Origin: Myxococcales bacterium
Lineage (GTDB): Bacteria; Myxococcota_A; Bradymonadia; Bradymonadales; GCA-2716585
Direction of reading: 5' to 3'
Assembly: GCA_002716585.1 (NCBI GenBank)
Contig: PBBL01000087.1
Location: 32,275-96,274, forward strand
Length of the DNA: 64,000 nucleotides
A program made the position numbers and the translations under genes. The notes under the pieces are model-generated. The model saw only the letters and a list, made by a program, of their open reading frames with translations, was not told the DNA's origin and did no database searches. Below, one piece after another: positions 6,625-15,150 of the stretch. Each line of letters opens with the position of its first letter. Position 1 is the stretch's first letter.

Positions 6625-9072
6625 ATGAGAGCAGGGTTCACGATCTGGGTTGTGGCTGTGTTGGTGAGCGTGGGGTGCTCCTCGGGGGGGGCGCCCGCGG
6701 AGAACGCTCAAGAGGACAAGGGCAAGCTGACCAGCAACAGCAGCGCGGTCCAGGCGGCCGCGCCGGAGCCCGAGCCAGAACCCGAGCCCGAGCCCGACCC
6801 GGTGGAGGAGCTCAAGCGCGCCGCGCGCCTGCGTTACCCGCTCTCCCGGCTCGCCCACTTCGCCGAGCTGAGCCGTGACGGCAGCATGTGGGTTGATATG
6901 GGCGCCGTCGGCGCCCGCAAGCACACCAACGGGGGCTGGCGCGCCGGGTGGAGCCCGGAGATCCGCAAGGAGGGCGCTGAGCGCTACATCGAGGTCGACT
7001 CCAAGACCGCGCGCTTCTTCTTCAACCAGACCCAGGGTGGGTTCGATCGCCTCGTCGTTCGGATGAAGGCGCCGCGCAAGTCGAACAAGGTCGGCGTCTA
7101 CCTCAACGACGAAGGGCTCGGCGAGATCGAGATCGACAGCGACTGGAGCGAGTACGTCATCGAGGTCCCGGCGAAGTACACGCGCGACGGCGAGAACCAG
7201 CTGATGATGCGCTTCAAGAGCTCGGCGACGGTCGATGGGCGCAAGCAGCGCGCTCACGTCAGCGGCGTCGCGGTGCTGCGCCCGGGGGCGGAGGTCAAGG
7301 GGCTGCCTCGGCAGATCGTCACCCGCAAGGTGCAGATGGGCGACGCGATGCGCGAGGTGGTCGCGGCGAGCACGCCCCAGACGATGACCTGGCGCGTTCA
7401 GCTCCCGGAGCATGCGCCGAAGCTGGCGTTGACCTACGGCGCGGCCCACCCCGGCGCCGCGGTGACCGTCTCGATGATGGCCGACGGTCGCCAGGCGGAG
7501 GTGCTCCTGGAGGAGCGCGTCGCGGACGACGGCGCCGGGCGGTGGCACGGCCGGGTCGTGGATCTCGGGGCGTGGGCCGGTGAGGTGGTCGAGCTGTCCG
7601 TGAAGGCGGGCGGGGAGTTCGAGGTCGGCAAGCAGCTGCTCGGCTGGGAGGCGGCGCTGTACGCCCCGGACAAGGAGGACGAGGCGATCGCGCCCACCGA
7701 GCCGAAGCGGCCCCCCAAGAACCTGCTGGTCTACCTGATCGACACGCTGCGCTACGACAAGCTGGGCGTCTACAACCCTGAAAGCTCAGTGCCGACGCCG
7801 AACCTGGACGCGTTCGCGCGCGACGCCTCGCTGTTCGACGCCGCCTACGACGCCGAGAACTGGACCAAGCCCTCCACCGCCACCATCCTCACCGGCCTCT
7901 ACCCGGACACCCACCAGACCAAGGACGGCTCAAGCAAGCTGCCGGTGCGGGTGACCATGATCAGCGAGCACCTCCGCCAGGAGGGCTTTCGGACCGGCTC
8001 GTTCATCGCCAACGGGTACGTGTCGGAGAAGTTCGGCTTCAACCAGGGGTGGAACTACTACACCAACTACATCCGGGAGTCGAAGCGCACCGACGCCGAG
8101 AAGCTGGTCGATGACGCCCTACGCTTCATCGACCGCAACGAGGACGACCGCTGGTTCGTCTACATGCACACCATCGACCCCCACGTCCCCTACTCCGCCC
8201 CCGGTCCCTGGAAGACCAAGCACTGGCACGGTGGGAAGTACCGGGGTCGGATCCGCCCCCAGAGCACCGGCAACCAGCTCGGCGAGATCAAGTCCAGCCC
8301 CGAGAAGACGAGCGCCATCGACCGTCAGTACCTCGAAGCCCTCTACGACGGCGAGGTCGCCTACAACGACCACGAGTTCGGGCGGCTGGTGGCCTCGCTC
8401 AAGGAGCGGGGGGTCTACGACGACACCCTCATCGTGGTGCTCGTCGATCACGGCGAGGAGTTCTGGGACCACGGCTCGGTGGGGCACGGGCACAGCCTCT
8501 ACGACGAGATGGTGCATAGCCCGCTGTTCGTCCGCTACCCGGCCCGGTTCGCCCGAGGGCGGCGCCTGCCGCACGTCGTGAGCACCGCCGACGTGGTGCC
8601 CACCATCCTGGAGACGCTGCGGGTCAAGGCGCTGGAGGGGGTCGAGGGGGTCAGCCTCACGGACGTGCTCGACGGCGCCAGCGTGCCGCGCCCGCGGGTC
8701 GCGCTGTCGGACTTCATGTACCGCCGCAAGGCGCTGCGCGCGGGCCGCTACCACTGGCAGACCAACGGCATGGACGGCAAGCTCTACGACATGGCCACCG
8801 ACCGCCGTCAGAAGAACGACCTGGTCAAGACCCACCCGATCGCGCTCGCCTACATCCGGGGGCTGTTCGGGATGTTCCTCGGCGCGGGGGACAAGACGCA
8901 GTGGTGGGTGAACACCGACAAGCGCTCCAACGCCGCCATCGACGCCGACTTTGCTGAGATCGACCCCGCGCTCCAGGAGCAGCTGGAGGCGATGGGCTAC
9001 GTTGAGGGCGCCACCGGCGAGCACTCCCCGACCGAAGACAAGAAGATGATGGAGGAGGAGGACGAGCAGTAG
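6625..9072 (+). CDS. Sulfatase-fold (alkaline phosphatase superfamily) lipoprotein
   Basis: The 815-residue product starts at an ATG preceded by AAGGAGG and opens with a lipoprotein signal (lipobox VSVGC, Cys at about 18). A low-complexity stretch of alternating Pro and Glu follows near residues 48-62. Residues 70-360 form a beta-rich region of unknown type. The sulfatase-fold domain runs from about 366 to 700, with a LIDTLRYD metal-site start, WTKPSTATILTGLYP and DHGEEFWDHG. The formylglycine Cys/Ser of true sulfatases (C-x-P-x-R) is replaced by Thr414, with Thr418 in place of Arg. This resembles phosphoglycerol- or phosphoethanolamine-transferase nucleophiles more than sulfatases. The substrate is unknown. 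Confidence 0.85.
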   Translation: MRAGFTIWVVAVLVSVGCSSGGAPAENAQEDKGKLTSNSSAVQAAAPEPEPEPEPEPDPVEELKRAARLRYPLSRLAHFAELSRDGSMWVDMGAVGARKHTNGGWRAGWSPEIRKEGAERYIEVDSKTARFFFNQTQGGFDRLVVRMKAPRKSNKVGVYLNDEGLGEIEIDSDWSEYVIEVPAKYTRDGENQLMMRFKSSATVDGRKQRAHVSGVAVLRPGAEVKGLPRQIVTRKVQMGDAMREVVAASTPQTMTWRVQLPEHAPKLALTYGAAHPGAAVTVSMMADGRQAEVLLEERVADDGAGRWHGRVVDLGAWAGEVVELSVKAGGEFEVGKQLLGWEAALYAPDKEDEAIAPTEPKRPPKNLLVYLIDTLRYDKLGVYNPESSVPTPNLDAFARDASLFDAAYDAENWTKPSTATILTGLYPDTHQTKDGSSKLPVRVTMISEHLRQEGFRTGSFIANGYVSEKFGFNQGWNYYTNYIRESKRTDAEKLVDDALRFIDRNEDDRWFVYMHTIDPHVPYSAPGPWKTKHWHGGKYRGRIRPQSTGNQLGEIKSSPEKTSAIDRQYLEALYDGEVAYNDHEFGRLVASLKERGVYDDTLIVVLVDHGEEFWDHGSVGHGHSLYDEMVHSPLFVRYPARFARGRRLPHVVSTADVVPTILETLRVKALEGVEGVSLTDVLDGASVPRPRVALSDFMYRRKALRAGRYHWQTNGMDGKLYDMATDRRQKNDLVKTHPIALAYIRGLFGMFLGAGDKTQWWVNTDKRSNAAIDADFAEIDPALQEQLEAMGYVEGATGEHSPTEDKKMMEEEDEQ

Positions 9073-9104
9073 CGCGTCCGCCCCAGGCCGCGCAGGCGGT
9101 TCTC

Positions 9105-9132
9105 TCGACAAGGCGCGCCGGGGTGCTACGCT
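9105..9132 (+). promoter_or_regulatory. Promoter candidate upstream of the MepA-like gene
   Basis: TCGACA (9105-9110) and TACGCT (9127-9132) are separated by 16 bp, in the gap after the sulfatase-fold gene. The implied leader is about 45 nt. The match to sigma-70 consensus is moderate (5/6 and 3/6). Confidence 0.3.
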
Positions 9133-9184
9133 GAGCGCGTCTTGGTCGTGTGTGTCCGTGCGAATTCAGAGAGCAGGTGGAGCG

Positions 9185-10282
9185 ATGTCGCGCAACAAGA
9201 AGTCGAGCCGTTGGGGCGAAGGCCTCCTGCCGGGCCTGGCGGTCCTGATGGTGCTCCTCGGCGCAGGCCGCGCCGAGGCGATCCTCACCCCGAACGCTCA
9301 ACATGACTTCTCGGAGCGGATCATGGACGTCGCCTCCTGGGCGGTGGACGGGTTCGCGCCGATCGAGGTCCAGGCGCGGCGGCGCACGTCGGTGCGCATG
9401 CTCGCGAAGCGCTTCGGCAGCCCCGCCGACGAGATCCGCCGCCTCAACGGGCTGGGGAAGGGCGACGAGCCCGAGCGCGGGACCATGCTGCTCCTCATCC
9501 CCCGGCGCCACCCTCGCCATGAGCGCCACCACGTCCACCTCGCCCACCTCGGTGAGACCTTCGAGAGCGTCGCCTGGGCCTACAAGGTCTGCGTGGACGA
9601 CCTCGTGTCGTGGAACTGGCGCGTGGACGCGCGGCGCCTCAAGGTCGGCACGGCGCTGCGGATCCATCGGGAGCGTCGCCGCTGCGATCGGCGCAGCGGC
9701 CACCTCGACTACTGGACGCGGCTCGGCTCAGGGCCGGGCTACCGCGTCCGGACCCCGTCGCGGGCCTGGGGCACCAAGACCCTGATACACACGCTCCGGC
9801 GCGCCCTGGTGAGCACACACCAGGCGTACCCGGACGCGCCCCGGTTGCAGGTCGGGGACATCTCACACAACCACGGCGGGCCGATCGCGCGACACCTCTC
9901 GCACCGCGTGGGGCGCGACGTGGACGTCGGCTACTACATCAAGACCCCCATCGGGACGGACGACCACGACATCACCTGGCGCTTTCAGGTCGCCACCCCC
10001 GAGACGCTTGAGCCCGAGAAGACCTGGCACCTCATCAGCGAGCTGCTCCAGTCTGGCAAGATCAAGGTGATCTTGATGGACTACGAGCTGCAAGGGGCGC
10101 TCTACCGCTACGCGCTCTCTCAGGGGGTCTCCGAGCGCCGCCTGCGCTGGATCTTCCAGTACCCCAAGGGGTACGGCACCGGGGGAATGCTACAACACTA
10201 CCCGGGTCACGCCGATCACTTCCACGTCCGCGTCAGGTGCCAACCTGATGAAGAAGACGATTGTGAGGAAGATTCGGAGTAG
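9185..10282 (+). CDS. mepA: LysM-containing penicillin-insensitive murein endopeptidase (MepA/M74 family)
   Basis: The 365-residue protein is longer than E. coli MepA (274) because of two N-terminal LysM-like modules, at about residues 62-105 and 115-160. The first ends GTMLLLIP and the second GTALRIH. A signal peptide (VLMVLLGAGRAEA) precedes them. The M74 zinc peptidase core follows: HNHGGPIARHLSHRVGRDVD (candidate zinc ligands His and Asp near 240 and 246) and GHADHFHVR near 342-350. The predicted job is cleaving D-Ala-mDAP cross-links in periplasmic peptidoglycan, with LysM targeting. The start is the ATG at 9185 after AGGTGG, rather than an upstream GTG. The acidic tail is EEDDCEEDSE. 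Confidence 0.85.
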   Translation: MSRNKKSSRWGEGLLPGLAVLMVLLGAGRAEAILTPNAQHDFSERIMDVASWAVDGFAPIEVQARRRTSVRMLAKRFGSPADEIRRLNGLGKGDEPERGTMLLLIPRRHPRHERHHVHLAHLGETFESVAWAYKVCVDDLVSWNWRVDARRLKVGTALRIHRERRRCDRRSGHLDYWTRLGSGPGYRVRTPSRAWGTKTLIHTLRRALVSTHQAYPDAPRLQVGDISHNHGGPIARHLSHRVGRDVDVGYYIKTPIGTDDHDITWRFQVATPETLEPEKTWHLISELLQSGKIKVILMDYELQGALYRYALSQGVSERRLRWIFQYPKGYGTGGMLQHYPGHADHFHVRVRCQPDEEDDCEEDSE

Positions 10283-10482
10283 AGTGAGTAAAAACGGCGG
10301 TTGTGTTGAGGAGGGGCGCTTCGGGGGGGAAGTCGTGGGTGGTTCAATTGAAAGGCCTCCCAGGGTGAATGTCAACCCCACGCCCTTGATTTCCTCTCGC
10401 GCTCCAACTGACCACCTCCTGAATCCACACCCATGAAGCGCTCGCCCTCGGGGTTGCGTCCATCCAGAGCGGTCTTATCCTC

Positions 10483-10509
10483 TGCCTCCCCGTGTGGCTC
10501 ACGGAGGCA
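10483..10509 (+). promoter_or_regulatory. Leader hairpin overlapping the ribosome-binding region
   Basis: TGCCTCC (10483-10489) pairs with GGAGGCA (10503-10509) just upstream of the ATG at 10522. The right arm includes the purine-rich stretch that would contact 16S rRNA, so folding could lower translation of the RNA-repair gene. No proteins or ligands can be inferred. Confidence 0.35.
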
Positions 10510-10521
10510 GGAGCGCGGACC

Positions 10522-13476
10522 ATGGCGGACAACTCAAAGAAGCTGAAGACAAGTCGGGAGATCTACAACCAGATCCGATGGGATCCGCGCCTGGATCCCC
10601 ACGCCTACGCGGTGGTCTACGAGGAGCGGTTCTCGGGCATGCGTGAGATCCCGCTGTTGGAGTTCGTGCCCGACGGCGACATCCCCTGGCACCGGGTCTG
10701 GGCCATCCGTCGCGGCGACGAGACGGTCTGGGATCGCGAGGCGCGCGTGGACTTGATCAGCGGCGGCCGCCCCGCGGCGCGGGACGACGCGCGGGCGCCC
10801 GAACTGCGCGCGGGGGATCAGGTCACCTTCGAGGCGCGTCAGCCGAGGCGCTTCGACGCGCGGAGCGGCGCCTGGAGCCCGTCGGCCGAAGCGGCGCAGG
10901 CCGCCCCCGGCGCGCCTGGCCTGGTGACCGTCGTCACCTACAACGTGCTCGCCGAGCAGCTCGCGCCGCAGCTCCCCACCGCGGTGAGGTGGCAGGCGCT
11001 GCTGGAGACGCTGCGCCAGGCCGACGCCGACATCATCGGCCTCCAGGAGGTGACGGCGCGGTTTCTGGAGCAACTCCTGCGCGAACCCTGGGTGCGCGAA
11101 CGCTACGCGGTGTCGGAGCTGCCTGGCGGGCCGGACATCGACAACCACGGACAGGTGCTCCTGAGCCGGTTGCCGGTGAGGGCGCTGTCGTGCGCCGCCT
11201 ACTCACGCCACAAGCGGCTGCTCGTCGCGACGCTGGACCTGGGGGGCCTCCCGCTGGAGGTGGCCGTGGTGCACCTGTCCAGCAGCCGCGCCAACACGGC
11301 GGCGGCCCGACGCGCCCGGCAGATCCGGGTCCTCCTCGACCACATGGCCCAGCGACCCGGCGACGCGCTGGTGTTGGGCGACTTCAACTGCGCGGACGAC
11401 GAGCTGGAGGCCTTCGGGCAGGAGGGCTGGGTTGACGCCTGGGGGGCGCTCCGCCCCGATGACCCGGGCTTCACCTACGACCCCGTGCGCAACGCGTTGG
11501 CGGGTTGGACCTCGCAGTCAGGGATCCCCCGGCGCTACGACCGGGTGCTGGTGCGGTCACCTGAGGCGCGCTTGAGTGCCGTCAGCGCGCGGCGCGTCGG
11601 GGAGGAGGCGCTGGCTGGGCAGGCGTGGGTCGGCGGCGAGCTGTTCGCCTCGGACCACGCCGGGGTGTCGGTCGCGCTGCGCGACGCGCTGCTCATCCCG
11701 GCGCAGATGGAGGTGGGGCCGACCTACCGCAGCGCGGTCGTCCTGCTCCCGCCCGAGGCGGCGTGGCCCCCCATCCAGGCGATCCGCGCCGAGCACGACC
11801 GGAGCTTCGTTCGATGGATGCCGCACATCAACCTGCTCTACGGGTTCATCCCCGACGAGGGGTTCGCGGAGGCCGCCGCGCTGCTGGAGGCGTTGCTGCG
11901 CACGGCGAGGCCCTTCACGGTTGAGTTGGCGGAGCTGAGCGCCTTCAAGCACCGCGCCAGCACCACGGTCTGGCTCAGGCCCGACACCTTGCCGGATGAC
12001 GCGCTGGTGGCGCTTCAGGGGGAGCTGGAGAGGCTCTTTCCGCGGTGCCACGAGCAGCGCCTCCGGGGCAAAGACGGGTTCACCCCGCACCTGACCGTGG
12101 CGTCGCTGCGAAACGGCCCTCACGTGGAGGCGCTGCGCCGGGGGTGGCAGGAGGCGTGGCGTCCGGTGGAGTTCGAGGCGGGCGCGATCGCGCTGATCAG
12201 CCGCCGAGGGGACGACCCCTTTGAGGTGAGGCACGTCGTGCCTCTGGGCAGGGCAGGGCGTTCGCCTCAGGGGCCGCTCGCGCGCCCGCTGGCGGAGGTG
12301 GAGCTGAGCGACGCGGAGCACGACGCGCGGGAGGCCGCGGTGGCGCGCGTCCGTGTGGCCGTCGAGGCGGCGACCCCTGGGGCGGCGGTGCACGTCATGG
12401 GCTCGACTCGCCTCGGGTTGGACGTGCGGGGCAGCGACCTCGACCTGGTGGTGGTCGGCCCCGCCGGGGAGGGCCGCGAGCGGGCGCTGGAGAGCCTTCA
12501 GGGCGCGGTGGTGCGCGGCGTGGGGTTGTCGCGAGGGCGCTGGATCGGTGGGCCAGGCGGTGAGACGCTGCGGTGCCTGGTGCAGGGGCACGAGGTGGAT
12601 CTCCAGTACGCCGAGGCGCCCCCCGGGGAGAGCCCGGAGGCGCCGCTGTCGTGGCCGCCCGACGCGCTGGCGCGGCTGGACGACGGGGCGCAGCAGGCGG
12701 TCAACGGCCTGTTCGAGGCGCAGCGGCTGCGTGAGGCCTGGGGTGACGCCTCGGCGATGCGGGCCGGGACGCGGGCGCTCAAGGGCTGGGCCAGGGCGCG
12801 CGACCTGGACATCAAGGCGTTGGGTTACCTCGGGGGGTTGAGCTGGGCGATCCTTGCGGCGTGGGCGCATCGGGAGGGCGCGGCCCCCGAGGGCGACCCG
12901 GGCGCCTGGCTGGCGCGTACGTTCGCCGCGCTGGAGGGGTGGGACGTGACGCAGCCCGTGGGGCTGAATGAGCGGGTCGTGGAGGCGTGGAGGCCGGAGC
13001 GGCGCGATCGGATGGTGGTGCTCTCCAGCGTCCACCCCTACAACACGGCCAGGCACGTGACCCGCTCCTCGTCGCGCGTGTTGCGTCGGGAGTGGAGCCG
13101 GGCTCGGGTGGTGATCGACGCCGCGATGCGCGGTCAGGGGGGGTGGGCGGAGCTGTTTGAGCCGGTGGGCGCCCCGACCGGGCTTCAGGTTCGCTTACGG
13201 GCCGTCGCCGACGACCCTGAGGTCCGCGCGGAGGTCCGCGGGTGGCTCCTCGGGCACACGCTGGGGCTGATCCTGGAGCTGGAGCAGCGCCACAACGCGC
13301 GGCTGCGCCCTCGTGGGCGCTTTTTACCCGAGCCCTGGGACGTGATCCTTGGGGTGGAGTCCTGCGCCGAGCCGGAGGGGCTGCTGGAGACGAGCCGGGC
13401 GCTTCAGGAGGAGCTGCGAGGCTGGTCGGAGCGGCCGGAGGGGGCCGAGGTGGTGATCGAGGTGGTCGAGGGCTGA
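10522..13476 (+). CDS. Four-domain RNA end-repair protein: MJ1316 - EEP phosphatase - 2H phosphoesterase - poly(A)-polymerase-like NTase
   Basis: One 984-residue chain carries four RNA-processing modules. Residues 8-80 match the MJ1316 (DUF504) domain, proposed to recognise cyclic or phosphorylated RNA ends. Residues 135-395 are an endonuclease/exonuclease/phosphatase domain with LQEV, GDFNC and SDHAG. Residues 402-575 are a 2H (2'-5' ligase-like) domain with PHINLLYGF and TPHLTVASL; the first His box is H-x-N instead of H-x-T. Residues 620-950 form a nucleotidyltransferase with VMGSTRLG and SDLDLVV, then a poly(A)-polymerase central domain (KGWARARDLD) and its predicted RNA-binding tail (HPYNTARHVTRSSS). 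The set could open cyclic phosphates, remove phosphates and add nucleotides. It lies alone, with no RtcB or toxin gene visible nearby. Confidence 0.85.
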   Translation: MADNSKKLKTSREIYNQIRWDPRLDPHAYAVVYEERFSGMREIPLLEFVPDGDIPWHRVWAIRRGDETVWDREARVDLISGGRPAARDDARAPELRAGDQVTFEARQPRRFDARSGAWSPSAEAAQAAPGAPGLVTVVTYNVLAEQLAPQLPTAVRWQALLETLRQADADIIGLQEVTARFLEQLLREPWVRERYAVSELPGGPDIDNHGQVLLSRLPVRALSCAAYSRHKRLLVATLDLGGLPLEVAVVHLSSSRANTAAARRARQIRVLLDHMAQRPGDALVLGDFNCADDELEAFGQEGWVDAWGALRPDDPGFTYDPVRNALAGWTSQSGIPRRYDRVLVRSPEARLSAVSARRVGEEALAGQAWVGGELFASDHAGVSVALRDALLIPAQMEVGPTYRSAVVLLPPEAAWPPIQAIRAEHDRSFVRWMPHINLLYGFIPDEGFAEAAALLEALLRTARPFTVELAELSAFKHRASTTVWLRPDTLPDDALVALQGELERLFPRCHEQRLRGKDGFTPHLTVASLRNGPHVEALRRGWQEAWRPVEFEAGAIALISRRGDDPFEVRHVVPLGRAGRSPQGPLARPLAEVELSDAEHDAREAAVARVRVAVEAATPGAAVHVMGSTRLGLDVRGSDLDLVVVGPAGEGRERALESLQGAVVRGVGLSRGRWIGGPGGETLRCLVQGHEVDLQYAEAPPGESPEAPLSWPPDALARLDDGAQQAVNGLFEAQRLREAWGDASAMRAGTRALKGWARARDLDIKALGYLGGLSWAILAAWAHREGAAPEGDPGAWLARTFAALEGWDVTQPVGLNERVVEAWRPERRDRMVVLSSVHPYNTARHVTRSSSRVLRREWSRARVVIDAAMRGQGGWAELFEPVGAPTGLQVRLRAVADDPEVRAEVRGWLLGHTLGLILELEQRHNARLRPRGRFLPEPWDVILGVESCAEPEGLLETSRALQEELRGWSERPEGAEVVIEVVEG

Positions 13477-13478
13477 CG

Positions 13479-15140
13479 TCAGAACCCGAGGGTGACGCCG
13501 GTCTGAAGCTGCTGGATGTTGGAGGGGTAGATGAAGAAGCTGTACATCAGCCCCACCCCGACGTTGTCGGTCACCTCGTACTCGACGGTCGCCCTGACCG
13601 GCCAGGTGAGCCAGAAGGAGAAGACCGACTCGTCGAACTCAAGGAAGTTGAGCGCGGTGCTGTTCTCTTCCTCTTTGATGCCCTTGATGGACAGCGACCC
13701 GAGGTAGAAGCCGACGCCCGTTTGAAAGGCTGCGGCGAAGCTCCCGAACTTGAGGCGGTAGTGCGGCTCAAGCTGGGTGCCGACCATGAACACGCTCTGC
13801 AGCTCGTAGTCGCGCCCCTGGCGCACGCTCGCCTCCAACGCGGCTTCATCGGCGTCCAGCTCATCGTCCGCGTAGATGAGGATGGTGGACTCCAGATCCC
13901 GGCTCCAGAGGAAGTCGAGCCCTGTGCTGAAGCCAAACCCCTCGTTCACTCCGGCGAACCAGAGCGAGCCGGACCAGGCCTGGGCTGTCTCGTTCATGTT
14001 GCCGAGCTTCGGGGTTACGAAGGCGGATTGGTCGCCGAGTGAGACGCTCCCGCCGATCAGCTCATGACCGCTGAAGACGCCTGTTCCAAGCAGCGTAGGG
14101 CCGATGCTGAAGCGGATGAGCCCCGCCTGCGCGATGTTGGGGGGAGCGCCCGCCTGGTTGACTGTCACCGACGCGCCCAGCCCCCCGAGCACGTTGGGCT
14201 GGTTGGGCGCGAGGATGATCGCGTCCAGATCGGGGCCAGCCTCCATCTCCCCTTGAGAGAGGACGCGGGAGCCTGAGCCGAGCACCCGCTGGGGATCCTG
14301 CTGGCGGTCCTTGACCATGACCCGGAGGGTGTCGCGCGCGTAATCGAGCGCCTCGGCGGCGGTCACCTGTTGGTCGCCGTTGGCGTCGGCCCAGCCGCGC
14401 AGCGCGCCGATCATCAGGTAGCTGAACGCCGGGCGGTCGAGCCTGGGCAGCGGCCCGGCGAACTGATCGGCGCCGCCCGCCGACAGGATCAGGGCCGAAT
14501 CCTGGCCCTCGACCTTCTCGGCCACGGGGAGCAGGGGCTGGAGCCCGGGGATGAGCACGGAGCCGTCGGCGCCGCGGCCGTTGAAGCAGGCGTCGAGCAG
14601 CACCACGGTCTGCTGCTGGGGGCCCTGGCCGAGGGCGGCGAGCACCTCCGCGCGGGTGAGGCTGCGGGCGTAGAGACTGCGGGGGTTCTGCTGGGCGTCG
14701 GCGCCGATCAAGACGCCGTCGCTGCCGTCCTCCGAGGGGGCGCCGTGCCCCACGAAGATGAACCACAGCGTGCCCCCGGGGCCGACCCGGTCGGTGGCCT
14801 CCTTCAAGGCGTCGGTGAGCCCTTCGCGGGTCGCCTCCTGGTTGCGCAGCAGGACCATGTTCCCGCGCGGGACGCCGCGAACGCGCCGGAGGTAGACGTA
14901 CCAGTCGTTGGCGTTGGCGACCGCGCCCGGGACGTCGGCGACGAAGACGTAATCTTCAACCCCGACGATGACGGCGGCGTCCTCCGGGCGCTGCTCCTGC
15001 CCCTCAAGGGCAGGGAAGGGCTCGGGCCACCGGGCGTCGCTCTGGGCGTCCGCGACGCGATGCAGCGCGCAGAGCGTCAGGAGCAGCGCCGCGAGGTGGA
15101 GCCACCGGGCGTCGAGGCGGGGAGGGGTCGGGAGGGTCAT
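13479..15140 (-). CDS. Caspase-like (C14) protease with barrel-like C-terminus
   Basis: The 553-residue product has a signal peptide (cleavage near VADAQ), so it is exported. Residues about 50-280 form a caspase/metacaspase-type domain with the catalytic pair in IFVGHGAPSED (His about 131) and VVLLDACFNGRG (Cys about 185). An EF-hand-like DANGDQQVTAAEA loop follows near 260. Residues 300-553 are rich in alternating hydrophobic and polar strands, and the chain ends GVTLGF, the kind of aromatic terminus found in outer-membrane barrels. A caspase domain joined to a barrel-like tail is unusual. The start lies 10 bp after the thiolase stop, so the two may be cotranscribed. Its 3' end is 2 bp from the convergent RNA-repair gene. 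Confidence 0.75.
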   Translation of the reverse strand: MTLPTPPRLDARWLHLAALLLTLCALHRVADAQSDARWPEPFPALEGQEQRPEDAAVIVGVEDYVFVADVPGAVANANDWYVYLRRVRGVPRGNMVLLRNQEATREGLTDALKEATDRVGPGGTLWFIFVGHGAPSEDGSDGVLIGADAQQNPRSLYARSLTRAEVLAALGQGPQQQTVVLLDACFNGRGADGSVLIPGLQPLLPVAEKVEGQDSALILSAGGADQFAGPLPRLDRPAFSYLMIGALRGWADANGDQQVTAAEALDYARDTLRVMVKDRQQDPQRVLGSGSRVLSQGEMEAGPDLDAIILAPNQPNVLGGLGASVTVNQAGAPPNIAQAGLIRFSIGPTLLGTGVFSGHELIGGSVSLGDQSAFVTPKLGNMNETAQAWSGSLWFAGVNEGFGFSTGLDFLWSRDLESTILIYADDELDADEAALEASVRQGRDYELQSVFMVGTQLEPHYRLKFGSFAAAFQTGVGFYLGSLSIKGIKEEENSTALNFLEFDESVFSFWLTWPVRATVEYEVTDNVGVGLMYSFFIYPSNIQQLQTGVTLGF

Positions 15141-15150
15141 GAGCGGTCAC

